Origin: Brachyspira hampsonii
GTDB taxonomy: Bacteria > Spirochaetota > Brachyspiria > Brachyspirales > Brachyspiraceae
Reading direction: 5' to 3'
Assembly (NCBI RefSeq): GCF_002214805.1
Contig: NZ_CP019914.1
Location: 1,426,001-1,490,000, forward strand
DNA: 64,000 bases
Below, piece after piece: positions 55,039-64,000 of this stretch. The translations under genes were made by a program, and so were the position numbers. Positions within the stretch are counted from its first letter, which is position 1. Every line of letters starts with the position of its first letter. The notes beneath the pieces are model-generated. The model was not told the origin of the DNA and made no database searches. It saw only the letters and a program-made list of their open reading frames with translations.

Positions 55039-55860
55039 ATGACTGCAGATTATCATGTACATACAGAGTTTAGTGATGATTCTAATTATCCATTAGAAGA
55101 AGTTATAAAAGATGCTGTAAAACTCAATATAGATGATATTTGTATTACGGATCATGTAGATTACGGTATAAAAAGAGATTGGGATGAAATTGAAATAAAA
55201 GACGGGAAAACTATTACAAATGTCAATTATCCAAAGTACATAGAAGATATAAAAAGAATGAAAGAAATATATGGAAAACAAATTAATATAAAAACAGGAT
55301 TAGAATGCGGTATACAAACTCATACTATCAATAAATATGAAGCTCTTTTAAAAAAATACGATTTCGATTTTATTATATTCTCAATTCATCAGGTAAATGA
55401 TAAAGAATTCTGGACTCAGGATTTTCAAAAAAACAAAACCCAAAAAGAATATAATGAAGCTTATTATGAAGAAATGCTCAATGTTGTAAAAATGTTTAAA
55501 AATTATTCAGTGCTTGGGCATTTGGATTTGATTATACGATACGATAAAAAAGGTATTTACCCATTTGAAAAAGTAAAACCTATCATAGAAGATATATTAA
55601 AAATAGTTATAGAAGACGGTAAAGGAATAGAATTTAATACTTCATATCATAGATACGGTTTGAAAGATACTACACCTTCAATAGATATATTGAATCTATA
55701 TCATAAATTAGGCGGCAATATTATAACTATAGGAAGCGACAGTCATCAGCCTAGTCATTTGGGATTTCATATAAATGAAGCAAAAGAAATTTTAAAGGAT
55801 ATAGGATTTAAACAATTCTGTACATATAATAAAATGATTCCTTCTTTTCATAATTTGTAG
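55039..55860 (+). CDS. PHP-domain histidinol-phosphatase-like protein
   Basis: A 273-residue PHP phosphoesterase of the HisK type. Metal motifs: DYHVHTEFSDDS (residues 4-15), ITDHVDYG, GLECGIQT, FIIFSIHQV, SVLGHLDLI and TIGSDSHQPSHLG. HisK removes phosphate from histidinol phosphate; no other histidine-synthesis genes are in the window, so a different phosphate-ester substrate is possible. ATG 55039 follows AAAAAGGA; an in-frame ATG at 54934 lies before the upstream terminator and is rejected. Confidence 0.88.
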   Translation: MTADYHVHTEFSDDSNYPLEEVIKDAVKLNIDDICITDHVDYGIKRDWDEIEIKDGKTITNVNYPKYIEDIKRMKEIYGKQINIKTGLECGIQTHTINKYEALLKKYDFDFIIFSIHQVNDKEFWTQDFQKNKTQKEYNEAYYEEMLNVVKMFKNYSVLGHLDLIIRYDKKGIYPFEKVKPIIEDILKIVIEDGKGIEFNTSYHRYGLKDTTPSIDILNLYHKLGGNIITIGSDSHQPSHLGFHINEAKEILKDIGFKQFCTYNKMIPSFHNL

Positions 55861-55921
55861 AATATGTAAATATTGACAGACAAAAAATATAAGTTATAAT
55901 GTCCAAATCTATGGAGGTTGT

Positions 55922-56305
55922 ATGATATTAGACGAAGTAAAAAAATACTTTGATAGGGTGGAGTATTCTGAATTAAAAGCTCTTTATGAAGATGATTTTC
56001 AATTTGAAGTTTTAAAAAATAGAGAAGAATTGGAAAATCATATATATGATTTAGATAATTATGAAAAAGATAGAATCAGAAATGCCGTATCAAATGAATT
56101 AAAAAATAATAATGAAATAGTTTTTTATACTTCGGAAAGTGCTGGAGAAGTATATTCAAGTGTTGAAGATTTTTTGGTTTATCTTCTTAATGAAATCTTA
56201 TATCAAAAATTATTAGTAAAAAGCGAAAGAAAAACATTATCCAATAATTTTATGGAATTGGAAATCAGCATAAAAAAACTGCTTATATTAATTTGGACTA
56301 GATAA
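55922..56305 (+). CDS. Small unknown protein
   Basis: A 127-residue soluble helical protein (MILDEVKKYFDRVEYSELKALYEDDF ... LILIWTR). It has no signal peptide and no recognised domain. GGAGG at 55914-55918 strongly supports ATG 55922. The next gene starts 20 bp later on the same strand. Confidence 0.7.
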   Translation: MILDEVKKYFDRVEYSELKALYEDDFQFEVLKNREELENHIYDLDNYEKDRIRNAVSNELKNNNEIVFYTSESAGEVYSSVEDFLVYLLNEILYQKLLVKSERKTLSNNFMELEISIKKLLILIWTR

Positions 56306-56325
56306 AAATAAAGAGGTTTATGATT

Positions 56326-56970
56326 ATGAAAAAAGTTTATATTTTATTATTTTTAAGTTTTATATTTATTTCATGCTATTCACCTGCAAAATCATATTTT
56401 AATATATTATCAGCAAATAAAGAAAATGATAGTATAAAAGTAATAGTAGAAGCTAAGAAATCAGTCAGACAATCAGAAAATATATTTTTAGTTTCTCAAT
56501 TTTTAAATGATGATGATGTTATAGTTAATACTTCTATGTCTCAAATAGGTCCTATGATGTTTGATGCCGGAAAATATGAGTTTAATGTAGCTTTTCCTAC
56601 AAATAGTTTTACCAAATATACAAACTTTATTGAAGAAATTCAGCCTGAAAAAGCTCAAAGAATTGCAAACAGCGGCGGATTTGGAAGCAGTTTCTTTACA
56701 TATATGATGCTTATGAATATGATGGATAATAGAAGACCTGCATATTATGATGATTATGGTCAAAGAAGAACTATTAATAGAGATTACTATGATGACAGAT
56801 ATACTAGAACTTCAACAAGAAGAAGCATATTCAATAATTCAACAACTAAAAAAACAACTGTAGATAATAATAATTCTACTACCAAAAGAAGAACATTATT
56901 TAAACCTAGTTCAGGAAGCTCTACAAGAAAGCAATCTACTTTCAGAAGATCTTCCACTAGAAGAAGATAA
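56326..56970 (+). CDS. Lipoprotein with a basic Ser/Thr/Arg-rich tail
   Basis: A 214-residue protein with signal peptide MKKVYILLFLSFIFISC (lipobox cysteine 17). The first half is a beta-type domain; residues about 120-150 are GGFGSSFFTYMMLMNMMDNRRPAYYDD; the last 60 residues are low-complexity and strongly basic (RSIFNNSTTKKTT ... STFRRSSTRRR). The tail might bind the acidic cell surface or peptidoglycan. ATG 56326 is spaced better from AGAGG than ATG 56320. No family is recognised. Confidence 0.75.
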   Translation: MKKVYILLFLSFIFISCYSPAKSYFNILSANKENDSIKVIVEAKKSVRQSENIFLVSQFLNDDDVIVNTSMSQIGPMMFDAGKYEFNVAFPTNSFTKYTNFIEEIQPEKAQRIANSGGFGSSFFTYMMLMNMMDNRRPAYYDDYGQRRTINRDYYDDRYTRTSTRRSIFNNSTTKKTTVDNNNSTTKRRTLFKPSSGSSTRKQSTFRRSSTRRR

Positions 56971-57355
56971 TGAAATTTCATAGTATAAAAGATTAAAATT
57001 TTACTAATAATACATTTTTTATATTGACTTTATTTTTTAAGAATATAATATTACTACTTACTTATAATCATATAGAAATTTATATAAATTACTGCTGTTT
57101 TATTTATAATTGATAGTATTGCTGTAATATATAATTTTTTCTATCTCTTTATAATGAGAATATGATTAAATCTATTTTGATTTATAAAAAATATAATCTT
57201 ATGCATTATATTTTTTAATGCTTTTATACTTTTTAAACTTTTTTCTATAAAAAATAAAATAATAAAAAAGTTATATATTTTTTTAAGAATAATATATTTC
57301 AATACAAATTTTTTATGATAAATAAAACAATATAAAAATATACTAGAGGACAATT
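56971..57355 (+). other. AT-rich intergenic region upstream of the MATE pair
   Basis: Nothing gene-like is visible. A 9-bp A/T stem (AACTTTTTT 57236-57244, AAAAAAGTT 57264-57272) exists but carries no clear meaning. AGAGGAC before 57356 is the ribosome-binding site of the next gene. Confidence 0.4.
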
Positions 57356-58741
57356 ATGCAAAAAAACAAGATGTTGGAGCTTACTGAAGGTAATGTAAGT
57401 AAAGGACTTATAAAGTTAGTTATACCTATGATATTAGGAAACCTATTAAATATTGCATATAATATAGTTGATACTATATGGATAGGTCAGATGATAGGTC
57501 CTAAAGGGCTTGGTGCTATTGCGGTAAGTTTCCCAATTATATTAATACTTATGGCTATAGCTTCAGGCGTTACAGTAGCTTCTAATGTTTTAATAGGACA
57601 GTATTTCGGGGCAAATGATCATAATTCTGTAATATATGTTTCCAGAGTTTCAACTACTATAAGTTTAATTACTTCTTTGGCATTGGCAATTATAGGATAT
57701 ATATTTGCTCCTTATATGATGCGTTTTTTAAATGCTGCAGATAGTATAATGGAATATTCTGTAAGTTATTTCAGAATAAGCATGATAGGTTTTCCGTTTA
57801 TGTTTTATTATTTTTTAGTCTCTGCTTTGCTTAGAGGAATAGGAGATACTGTAAGACCTTTAATATTCTTAGCTATTGCTTCCATTTTAAACTTGATATT
57901 AGATCCGCTTATGATAAAGGGAATAGGACCTTTTCCTGCTATGGGACTTGACGGAGCTGCTTATGCTACAGCTTTCTCTCAATTTGTTTCCGTTGCTGTA
58001 AGTATGATATATTTAAAAATGAAAAACAGTATTGTTAAAGCTAATCCTTTTGATTTGGCATTTGATTTCAGCATAACTAAATTAATGTTTAAAATAGGAC
58101 TTCCTTTTGCTGCTATGCAATTAATTGTATCTGTAAGCTGGTTATTTTTAAACAGACTAATAAATACTTACGGTGAATCTGCTTCTGCTTCTGTTGCCGT
58201 ATCTATGAGAGTGGATTCTTTATCTTTTCTTCCGCTTTTAGCATTATCTGCAGGTATTGCCACTATGACAGCACAAAATATTGGGGCTGGTAAAATGGAA
58301 AGGGTAAAGGAAATATTCAAAGCCGGGATAAAATTATCAGTAGGAATATCTGTATTTATGGCTCTTTTTTCTATATTATTTCCTGAACTTATTGTAAGAA
58401 TGTTTACTAAAGATATGAGTGTGTTAAAATATACTAAAAGCTATATTTATGTTGTTATGCCTTCTATAATAATGCTTGCTGTAATGTTTACGGCAAATGG
58501 GGTTATTAATGGGGCTGGTAAAACTTTTATGCTTATGCTCTTTGCTTTTTGTGCTCATATAATAATTAGAGTACCTCTTGCATATATAATATCTCCTCAA
58601 ATGGAATTATGGGGTATATGGACTGCAATGGCTATAGGGAACTTTTTTAGTATGACTTTCAGCTTAATATATTATTTTTCAAACAAGTGGAAAAAAGATG
58701 CCAATATAGCTTCCCATTCTGCAGCTGAGCATAATATATAA
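57356..58741 (+). CDS. MATE-family efflux transporter, copy 1
   Basis: A 461-residue 12-helix MATE protein (NorM/DinF-like). Landmarks: GLIKLVIPMILGNLLNIAYNIVDTIWIGQMIGPKGLGAIAVSFP, GQYFGANDHNS, LLRGIGDTVRPLIFLAIASILNLILDPLMIKG and TAQNIGAGKMERVKEIF. It should export cationic compounds by Na+ or H+ exchange. It is about half identical to the next gene, so the two form a tandem duplication; they might also act as partners. AGAGGAC precedes the start. The start of the coding order is 86 bp before the second copy's start codon. Confidence 0.94.
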   Translation: MQKNKMLELTEGNVSKGLIKLVIPMILGNLLNIAYNIVDTIWIGQMIGPKGLGAIAVSFPIILILMAIASGVTVASNVLIGQYFGANDHNSVIYVSRVSTTISLITSLALAIIGYIFAPYMMRFLNAADSIMEYSVSYFRISMIGFPFMFYYFLVSALLRGIGDTVRPLIFLAIASILNLILDPLMIKGIGPFPAMGLDGAAYATAFSQFVSVAVSMIYLKMKNSIVKANPFDLAFDFSITKLMFKIGLPFAAMQLIVSVSWLFLNRLINTYGESASASVAVSMRVDSLSFLPLLALSAGIATMTAQNIGAGKMERVKEIFKAGIKLSVGISVFMALFSILFPELIVRMFTKDMSVLKYTKSYIYVVMPSIIMLAVMFTANGVINGAGKTFMLMLFAFCAHIIIRVPLAYIISPQMELWGIWTAMAIGNFFSMTFSLIYYFSNKWKKDANIASHSAAEHNI

Positions 58742-58826
58742 ATACTGATACTTATTGACTTTTATATATCTTTTGTATAAAATTGCTAAATTATTTGATA
58801 TTAAAAATAATTTAGGTAAATTAATA

Positions 58827-60233
58827 ATGAAAAAAGAAAAATATGAATTAGATTTAACAGAATGTAATGTAGCAAAAGGTCTTTTAATATTAGTTATTCC
58901 TATGGTACTTGGCAACCTATTAAATGTGGCATACTCTACAGTTGATGCTATTTGGATAGGTCAGATAGTTGGTTCTAAAGGACTTGCTGCTGTTGCGGTA
59001 AGTTTTCCTCTTACAATGGTCGTTACTGCCATAGCATCGGGAATATCAACGGCAGTAAATGTTTTAATAGGTCAGTATTTTGGGGCAAATGACAAGGAAT
59101 ATGTAACATATATTTCTAAAGTTTCAACTACTGTAAGTTTAATAACCTCTTTAACTTTGGCAATATTAGGATATGTATTTGCTCCTAATTTAATGGTATT
59201 TTTAAATACTTCTGAAAGTATAATGGAAGATGCTGTAAATTATTTTAGAATAAGTATGATAGGTTTTCCGTTTGTGTTTTATTACACTTTCATTTCTGCT
59301 TTGCTTAGAGGGATAGGCGATACTGTAAGACCTTTAATATTTTTGATAATATCTTCTGTGATAAATATAATTTTAGATCCTCTTATGATAAAAGGAATAT
59401 ACCCTTTTCCTGCTATGGGGGTCTCCGGTGCTGCTTATGCTACAGTATTTGCTCAGGCTGTATCTGTAATAGTGAGTATGATTTATTTAAAAGCGAAAAA
59501 CAGTATTATAAGGGTTAATCCCATTAATTTTAAATTTGATTTGAACATAACAAAATTAATATTGAAAATAGGGCTTCCTTTTACTTTTATGCAGTTAATA
59601 TCTTCTATAAGCTGGCTATTTTTAAATAAAGTTATTAACTCTTATGGGGAATTATCTTCAGCAGCTTTTGCGGTAGCCGCTAGAATAGATGCTTTATCAT
59701 TCGTACCTCTTTCTGCCATTCTTTCCGGTATAGGAACTATGGCTGCTCAAAATATAGGGGCTAATAAAATGTATAGAATCAAAGAAATATTTAGTACAGG
59801 ATTAAAAGTTTCTTTAACTATAGCATTAATTATGACCGCATTATGTATGCTGTTTCCTGATTTCATTATCAAAATATTTGTACAAGATGATAATATAATG
59901 CCTTATATGAAAAGTTATATATATGCCGGTGTTCCTTCCACAATATTAGTTGCCGTGATATTTTCAGCAAATGGTATTATTAATGCTTCAGGAAAAACTT
60001 TTATAATAATGATGTTTACACTATTTACACATTTCTTGATAAGAATTCCTGTTGTTTATTTATTGTCTCCAAAAATAGGTTTATGGGGCGTTTGGATTTC
60101 TATGTCTGTAAGTAATTTATTTAATATGATTTTCCATTTAGTTTATTATTATTCAAACAAATGGAAAAAGAATGCTAATATCACATTGAATTCATATTCC
60201 AAAGATGATAATGAAAATAAAATTATAAATTAA
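58827..60233 (+). CDS. MATE-family efflux transporter, copy 2
   Basis: A 468-residue MATE protein closely related to the preceding one (ECNVAKGLLILVIPMVLGNLLNVAYSTVDAIWIGQIVGSKGLAAVAVSFP; LLRGIGDTVRPLIFLIISSVINIILDPLMIKG; AAQNIGANKMYRIKEIF). Twelve predicted helices; efflux of cationic compounds inferred from family. ATG 58827 (MKKEKYELDLTECNV) is chosen because it matches the N-terminus of copy 1; the ATG at 58755 adds 24 residues and lacks a good ribosome-binding site. Confidence 0.93.
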   Translation: MKKEKYELDLTECNVAKGLLILVIPMVLGNLLNVAYSTVDAIWIGQIVGSKGLAAVAVSFPLTMVVTAIASGISTAVNVLIGQYFGANDKEYVTYISKVSTTVSLITSLTLAILGYVFAPNLMVFLNTSESIMEDAVNYFRISMIGFPFVFYYTFISALLRGIGDTVRPLIFLIISSVINIILDPLMIKGIYPFPAMGVSGAAYATVFAQAVSVIVSMIYLKAKNSIIRVNPINFKFDLNITKLILKIGLPFTFMQLISSISWLFLNKVINSYGELSSAAFAVAARIDALSFVPLSAILSGIGTMAAQNIGANKMYRIKEIFSTGLKVSLTIALIMTALCMLFPDFIIKIFVQDDNIMPYMKSYIYAGVPSTILVAVIFSANGIINASGKTFIIMMFTLFTHFLIRIPVVYLLSPKIGLWGVWISMSVSNLFNMIFHLVYYYSNKWKKNANITLNSYSKDDNENKIIN

Positions 60234-60242
60234 AAGAAACTT

Positions 60243-60658
60243 GGGCGGGTGCTTATAAATTCTAATTAAGCTGTAAAGATAATAAATGTAGAAAAGCAAA
60301 ATAAAGCTATAAATTTTAAAGGGCGGGGTATGTAAATAAAGTTTTAAAATTAATTACATCTGCCCACCCTTTAGGCTTTCAATATCATTAAGTCATTTCT
60401 ATATTATTTTTCTTTTTTGTTTTCAGCTGTTTTTTTTGCTTCCCACCCAGAATTTTTTTAAAGTTGTTATGCATATACCGCACGCAGAGTAAAATTTAAA
60501 ATATATGCAGATTTAAAATTATAATTTAAATTATATAAAAATATTCATACACCGTGCGTTATAAATATAACTTGGGCGGGTGCTTATAAATTCTAATTAA
60601 GCTGTAAAGATAATAAATGTAAAAAATCAAAATAAAGCCTTAATTTTAAAGGGCGGGG
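60243..60658. repeat. Modular intergenic repeat, copy g (B'-A'-A-B-C-C'-B'-A')
   Basis: The longest copy: B' gggcggg 60243-60249, A' gggcgggg 60321-60328, A gcccaccc 60362-60369, B cccaccc 60442-60448, C CGCACG 60479-60484, C' ACCGTGCG 60551-60558, B' gggcggg 60574-60580 and A' gggcgggg 60651-60658. The B'-A' segment occurs twice almost unchanged (60243-60328 and 60574-60658), and the C'-to-B' gap is 15 bp rather than 30-31, as if a segment was duplicated with loss of 15 bp. Confidence 0.85.
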
Positions 60659-60674
60659 TATGTAAATAAATTGC

Positions 60675-61445
60675 TTATATAATAATACCAAATCCATAAT
60701 CTTTTAATATATTAATACTTTTTTCTGAACATAAGTAATCAATGAAACCTCTTGCCTCTTTCTCTTTTAAAGATTTTTTCAATACGGCAATACTATAAAT
60801 TATTTCTGTATGACTTTTATTTTCAGCAGCTATTTTTAAATCATTATTACTATTGAGTATAGCTTCTGTTATATAAACTATACCGCAGTCTATTTTATCA
60901 TTTTTTACTAAATCAATTACTTCTCTTGTATCTTTTCCAAATATAATTTTATCTGAAATAATATCATATATTCCTAAATTATTTAATGTTTCCTCTGTAT
61001 ATCGTCCTATAGGGGAAGTTATAGATTCTCCTATAGCTACCTGATTTATATAATCATTAGTTAAATCATAAAAAGAATTAATATTTATATTTGAATCTTT
61101 AGGAATAACTAAAACTATTTCATTTTTAACTATATTTGTTATGCTGTCATTATATAAAAGATCCATATCTTTTAGAATATTCATTTCATAAGGAGAAGAT
61201 GAAAAATATAAATCAGCATAAGCTCCTGATTGTATTTGTTCTCTTAGCCTTCCTGATGAATCAAATGAACATCCTATTTTTTCACCTGTTTCTTTTTCAT
61301 AGTTAGTACATATTTCAGTTAATGGATTCATCAAACTAGAAGAAGCAAATATAATAATATCATCTTTTTCTTCTTTGTTTTTTGAACATGAAAATAATAA
61401 TATTGATATAATGAAATATAAAATAATGTTTATTTTGTTATTCAT
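60675..61445 (-). CDS. modA: Molybdate-type ABC transporter substrate-binding lipoprotein
   Basis: A 256-residue periplasmic binding protein with a lipoprotein signal peptide (NIILYFIISILLFSC, cysteine about 20). The ModA pattern is clear: IIIFASSSLMNPLTEICTNYEKETGEKIGCSFDSSGRLREQIQSGAYADLYFSSS, then IAIGESITSPIGRYTEETL-type and DCGIVYITEA. It should bind molybdate or tungstate and hand it to a ModB permease. No modB or modC lies beside it within the window (the next feature downstream is repeat copy g), so it is an orphan or the operon is elsewhere. Confidence 0.9.
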   Translation of the reverse strand: MNNKINIILYFIISILLFSCSKNKEEKDDIIIFASSSLMNPLTEICTNYEKETGEKIGCSFDSSGRLREQIQSGAYADLYFSSSPYEMNILKDMDLLYNDSITNIVKNEIVLVIPKDSNININSFYDLTNDYINQVAIGESITSPIGRYTEETLNNLGIYDIISDKIIFGKDTREVIDLVKNDKIDCGIVYITEAILNSNNDLKIAAENKSHTEIIYSIAVLKKSLKEKEARGFIDYLCSEKSINILKDYGFGIII

Positions 61446-61829
61446 AAAAATTTTCCATTAATAATATATATTCTATATTAAATATATATAAAATATAGAA
61501 TTAGTCTATATTTTTTTATTTATATTAAATGAAATATGATTTTGTATGCTTATATGAAACTTTTCAATATATCTTGACTATGGCGGAAGTTTTGGGTGAT
61601 ATATGTATTAGCTATTTATTACTATATATTCATACTTCTGTAGATTTACTTCCATATCCCCCATCTTCCAGAATGATATTAGTATTCATATTTACCTCCA
61701 AAAAAGATAAAGTTAACTTTACATTTAGAGGAAGCGAAGAACATAATACTGAACATATAATGATAAATGCTATAAACATCAACATCTTTTTCTATATAAA
61801 ACAAATTTATTTTATTATAGTAAAATAAA
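61446..61829 (-). other. Region upstream of modA with a 19-codon ORF behind a strong ribosome-binding site
   Basis: GGAGGT (61699-61694, minus strand) lies 5 bases before ATG 61689, which opens MNTNIILEDGGYGSKSTEV and then TGA at 61632-61630. This is either a leader peptide or the start of a decayed gene; no longer frame continues. The 99-codon + strand frame crossing the region lacks a ribosome-binding site and is probably chance. Confidence 0.35.
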
Positions 61830-63125
61830 TCATATATGCTTTATAATCCACTCATACCTTTTTTTGAGTTCCCGCTCTTCACCTATATCTACAGGCTCAT
61901 AATACTCTTTTTTTATACCATGTTCTAAATAGTCCTGCTTTACTATATGATAAGGATAATCATGAGGATATTTATATTCTTCATCGCTTTTTTTATCGAA
62001 TGAGGCAGAATGATTATCTTTTAAATAGTTAGGTATAGAATATAGCTCTCCGTTTCTTATATCTCTTATAGCTTTATTAATTGCATTATAGGCCGAATTT
62101 GATTTAGGGCATAATGCTAAATAAATAGTAACCTCAGCTAATGGAATTCTTCCTTCAGGCATACCTATAAAATCAACAATGCTTACAAGAGAAGAAGCAA
62201 TATTCATAGCATTAGGCTCAGCAAGTCCAATATCTTCAGAAGCTAATATACATAATCGTCTTGCTATATATCTAGGATCCTCGCCGGATTCAAGCATTCT
62301 AGCTAAATAGTAAATTGCCGCATTAGGATCGCTTCCCCTTACACTTTTTATAAATGCACTTATAGTATTGTAATGCTCATCTTCATCGAAAGTTATAGAC
62401 TGCTTGCTTGTAACATCTCTAACTATTTCTTCTGTAATTGTGAGTTTTTCTTTAGTTTCATCAATTTGAGTTGCTAAATATGATGCTTCAAGATATGTAA
62501 AAGCCTTTCTCACATCGCCATGAGAATAACGGACTATTAAATTAACGGCCTCATCTTCAACATACACATCATCTTCGCCTAAACCTCTTTTATCAGTAAT
62601 AGCTTTTAATACTGCTTCTCTTATATCATTATCATCAAGATTCCTAAACTCAAAAAGCATTATACGAGAAAGAAGGGCATTATTTAAATAGAAGTACGGA
62701 TTTAATGTGGTGCTTCCTATAAGTATAACAGCTCCGTTTTCAACTGCCGGAAGTAAAGCATCTTGCTGGCTTTTATTGAATCTATGTATCTCATCTATAA
62801 ACAGTATAGTTTTTTTTCTGTTTTCTAAATTTTTCTCTGCTTTTTTTATAGCTTCTCTTATTTCAGAAACATTTGAAAGAACGGCATTAAGTTTAATATA
62901 TTCGCTTTTAGTTTTTTTTGCTATAATTGATGCTACAGTAGATTTTCCTACACCGGGAGGTCCAAAGAAAACCATAGATGTTATTTTATCATTATCTATC
63001 ATTTTCCTTAAAGTTTTATTCTTATCTAGTATATGATGCTGCCCGAAAACTTCTTCTATAGTAAGAGGACGCATTCTTTCAGCCATAGGTCTGAAATTAT
63101 TAATATCCTCTTCAAAATCAAACAT
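61830..63125 (-). CDS. rarA: Replication-associated recombination protein A (RarA/MgsA)
   Basis: A 431-residue AAA+ clamp-loader-like ATPase that acts at stalled replication forks. Walker A GPPGVGKST, Walker B FIDEIHRFNKSQQDALLPAVE, the sensor segment STTLNPYFYLNNALLSRI (arginine finger) and the RarA tetramerisation domain (SDPNAAIYYLARMLESGEDPRYIARRL; ASEDIGLAEP) are all visible. ATG 63125 (MFDFEED) is preferred; a TTG at 63137 in frame lies upstream. Its start overlaps the stop of the preceding gene by 6-8 bases, so translation is probably coupled. Confidence 0.96.
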   Translation of the reverse strand: MFDFEEDINNFRPMAERMRPLTIEEVFGQHHILDKNKTLRKMIDNDKITSMVFFGPPGVGKSTVASIIAKKTKSEYIKLNAVLSNVSEIREAIKKAEKNLENRKKTILFIDEIHRFNKSQQDALLPAVENGAVILIGSTTLNPYFYLNNALLSRIMLFEFRNLDDNDIREAVLKAITDKRGLGEDDVYVEDEAVNLIVRYSHGDVRKAFTYLEASYLATQIDETKEKLTITEEIVRDVTSKQSITFDEDEHYNTISAFIKSVRGSDPNAAIYYLARMLESGEDPRYIARRLCILASEDIGLAEPNAMNIASSLVSIVDFIGMPEGRIPLAEVTIYLALCPKSNSAYNAINKAIRDIRNGELYSIPNYLKDNHSASFDKKSDEEYKYPHDYPYHIVKQDYLEHGIKKEYYEPVDIGEERELKKRYEWIIKHI

Positions 63126-64000
63126 TGAGTTTTTCAATATGTTCCTCTACAAGCGGTATATAATTCATAATATTTTCTATTCTTTCTTTGATTTCATATT
63201 CAAGCAAATCGGCTATTGATATATAATCTTCATTTGCAAAAGCATCTAAAACATTATTCATCATTTCATTAAAATCACTTATGGCATCTGTAAGAGTAAC
63301 AGAATTCAAAGAAATTTGAGAATAATCTATGGAATAAATAGAAGCTACATTTGAAAGTATGCTGAATGCATAACTTACTATACGCGAAAATTTTTCTGCA
63401 TATATAAAAGCCTCTTTATCATTTCCGGACTGAAGTTTATTGACAATAGAATCCAATATATCTAGTATTAGCGGTAAGAACTTAGGCAGACTTCCTACTT
63501 TGTATAGAGCATTACTGCTTGTTATATTTCCTGCAAAAAGGAATATCGTATTTATTTTAGCCTCCTCTATAACAATGTACATAGTAGGAAGCATTTTTTC
63601 ACTTAAAAAAGGCTTAAACTCATTATTAAAAAATTCATTAAATTTATCTATATTATCTGAAGCATTATTAAATTTTTCCAATTTCACTTCAAGCATTTTT
63701 AATATATGAATAATTCCGTAGGACTCTAAACTCATATTAAATAGGAATATAGTTCTAGGTATGGAATCCAATACCCAATACATACCATCTTTTAAATCTT
63801 CTATATCTTTACTGCTGACTGAATCGGTATTTAATACCTTTTCTATATACTCAGCAATAGACACAATAGAATATAAAGAATATTCAGCCTGACTTAATGC
63901 CTCTACTTCTATTTTTTGTATATTTTCTATCGGTATAGTTTCATATTCTTCATCTATATACGGCTGCATTTCTTTATTATCTATAATAACTTTATTGATT
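63118..64000 (-). CDS. Unknown helical protein, start beyond the right edge
   Basis: The frame is open from 64000 to TGA at 63120-63118. ATG 63969 (MQPYIDEEYETIPIENIQKIEVEALSQA) is a possible start, but coding sequence continues upstream of it (NKVIIDNKE), so the true start may lie outside the window. The at least 283 residues are almost entirely helical, with many hydrophobic/acidic heptads (for example SLYSIVSIAEYIEKVLNTD, FNEFFNNEFKPFLSEKMLPTMYIVIEEAK). No family is recognised. It overlaps rarA by a few bases and is likely its operon partner. Confidence 0.75.
   Translation of the reverse strand, partial: INKVIIDNKEMQPYIDEEYETIPIENIQKIEVEALSQAEYSLYSIVSIAEYIEKVLNTDSVSSKDIEDLKDGMYWVLDSIPRTIFLFNMSLESYGIIHILKMLEVKLEKFNNASDNIDKFNEFFNNEFKPFLSEKMLPTMYIVIEEAKINTIFLFAGNITSSNALYKVGSLPKFLPLILDILDSIVNKLQSGNDKEAFIYAEKFSRIVSYAFSILSNVASIYSIDYSQISLNSVTLTDAISDFNEMMNNVLDAFANEDYISIADLLEYEIKERIENIMNYIPLVEEHIEKLNV

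Noticed and set aside
61529-61828. 99-codon + strand ORF upstream of modA
   Set aside because: No ribosome-binding site, no recognisable protein features, and a strong opposite-strand ribosome-binding site lies inside it.
1-64000. tRNA or rRNA genes, insertion sequences, prophage
   Set aside because: I saw no cloverleaf-like tRNA segment, no rRNA core sequence, no transposase other than the Rpn protein, and no phage structural genes.

Overview
The window is very AT-rich (low-20s to about 30% GC by eye), gene-dense, standard-code bacterial DNA. It carries a tandem family of about 40 kDa proteins that open with MKKVLLTAMALLTIASASAFGMYG-type signal peptides. These match the Vsp (variable surface protein) family of the intestinal spirochaete Brachyspira, so I assign the window to a Brachyspira chromosome; the species is not resolved.

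Layout. 0-7 kb: a lipoprotein cut by the left edge, a frameshifted MATE pump, a dicarboxylate/amino-acid:cation symporter, an apparently frameshifted ftsQ-like gene and metG. 7-13.2 kb: two near-identical Cache-type chemoreceptor genes flanking a two-subunit [4Fe-4S] fumarase. The first receptor has a nonsense codon and 14 perfect copies of a 7-bp repeat in its leader. 13.4-21.8 kb: metallo-beta-lactamase-fold hydrolase, exonuclease III, STAS/YggT/TPR cluster, DUF1858 and DUF3108 proteins, EamA transporter and a MoxR-type ATPase. 22-31.2 kb: the vsp array, four intact genes and one broken copy, with structured leaders, G-quadruplex-type G runs downstream and duplicated fragments of vsp 3' ends. 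31.3-34.5 kb: an Rpn-family nuclease and RecJ next to the array. 34.6-45.9 kb: accessory region with a TPR protein, a kinase-phosphatase-RNA ligase gene interrupted by one in-frame TAA, a Nudix hydrolase, an M55 peptidase, a MmeI-like (type IIL) restriction-modification protein, a TPR-DUF2971 fusion and an MFS transporter. 46-64 kb: small lipoproteins, aldo/keto reductase, malic enzyme, a two-gene cassette with a HELGH protein, serS, an alcohol dehydrogenase behind a MerR-type promoter, a PHP phosphatase, two tandem MATE pumps, an orphan ModA, and rarA behind a gene cut by the right edge.

Two systems stand out. (1) The vsp locus. The vsp4 leader (about 340 nt) holds six stem-loops; three share an invariant loop on different stems. 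The vsp2 leader carries exact complements of the vsp4 loop sequences (13 nt and 10 nt), so the two mRNAs could pair in trans. G3-tract motifs downstream, vsp tail remnants, a silent copy, a recombination-promoting nuclease family member and RecJ form a plausible antigenic-variation neighbourhood. (2) A modular intergenic repeat occurs at seven sites. It has GC-rich boxes A-B-C-C'-B'-A' at nearly constant spacing (about 78, 31, 80, 31 and 78 bp), palindromic in layout and about 312 bp when complete, while the sequence between boxes is hardly conserved.

Six loci are disrupted (MATE, ftsQ, chemoreceptor 1, vsp5, the RNA-repair gene and a small ORF at 46.4 kb). The ftsQ lesion sits in a homopolymer and may be a sequence error; the nonsense codons do not.
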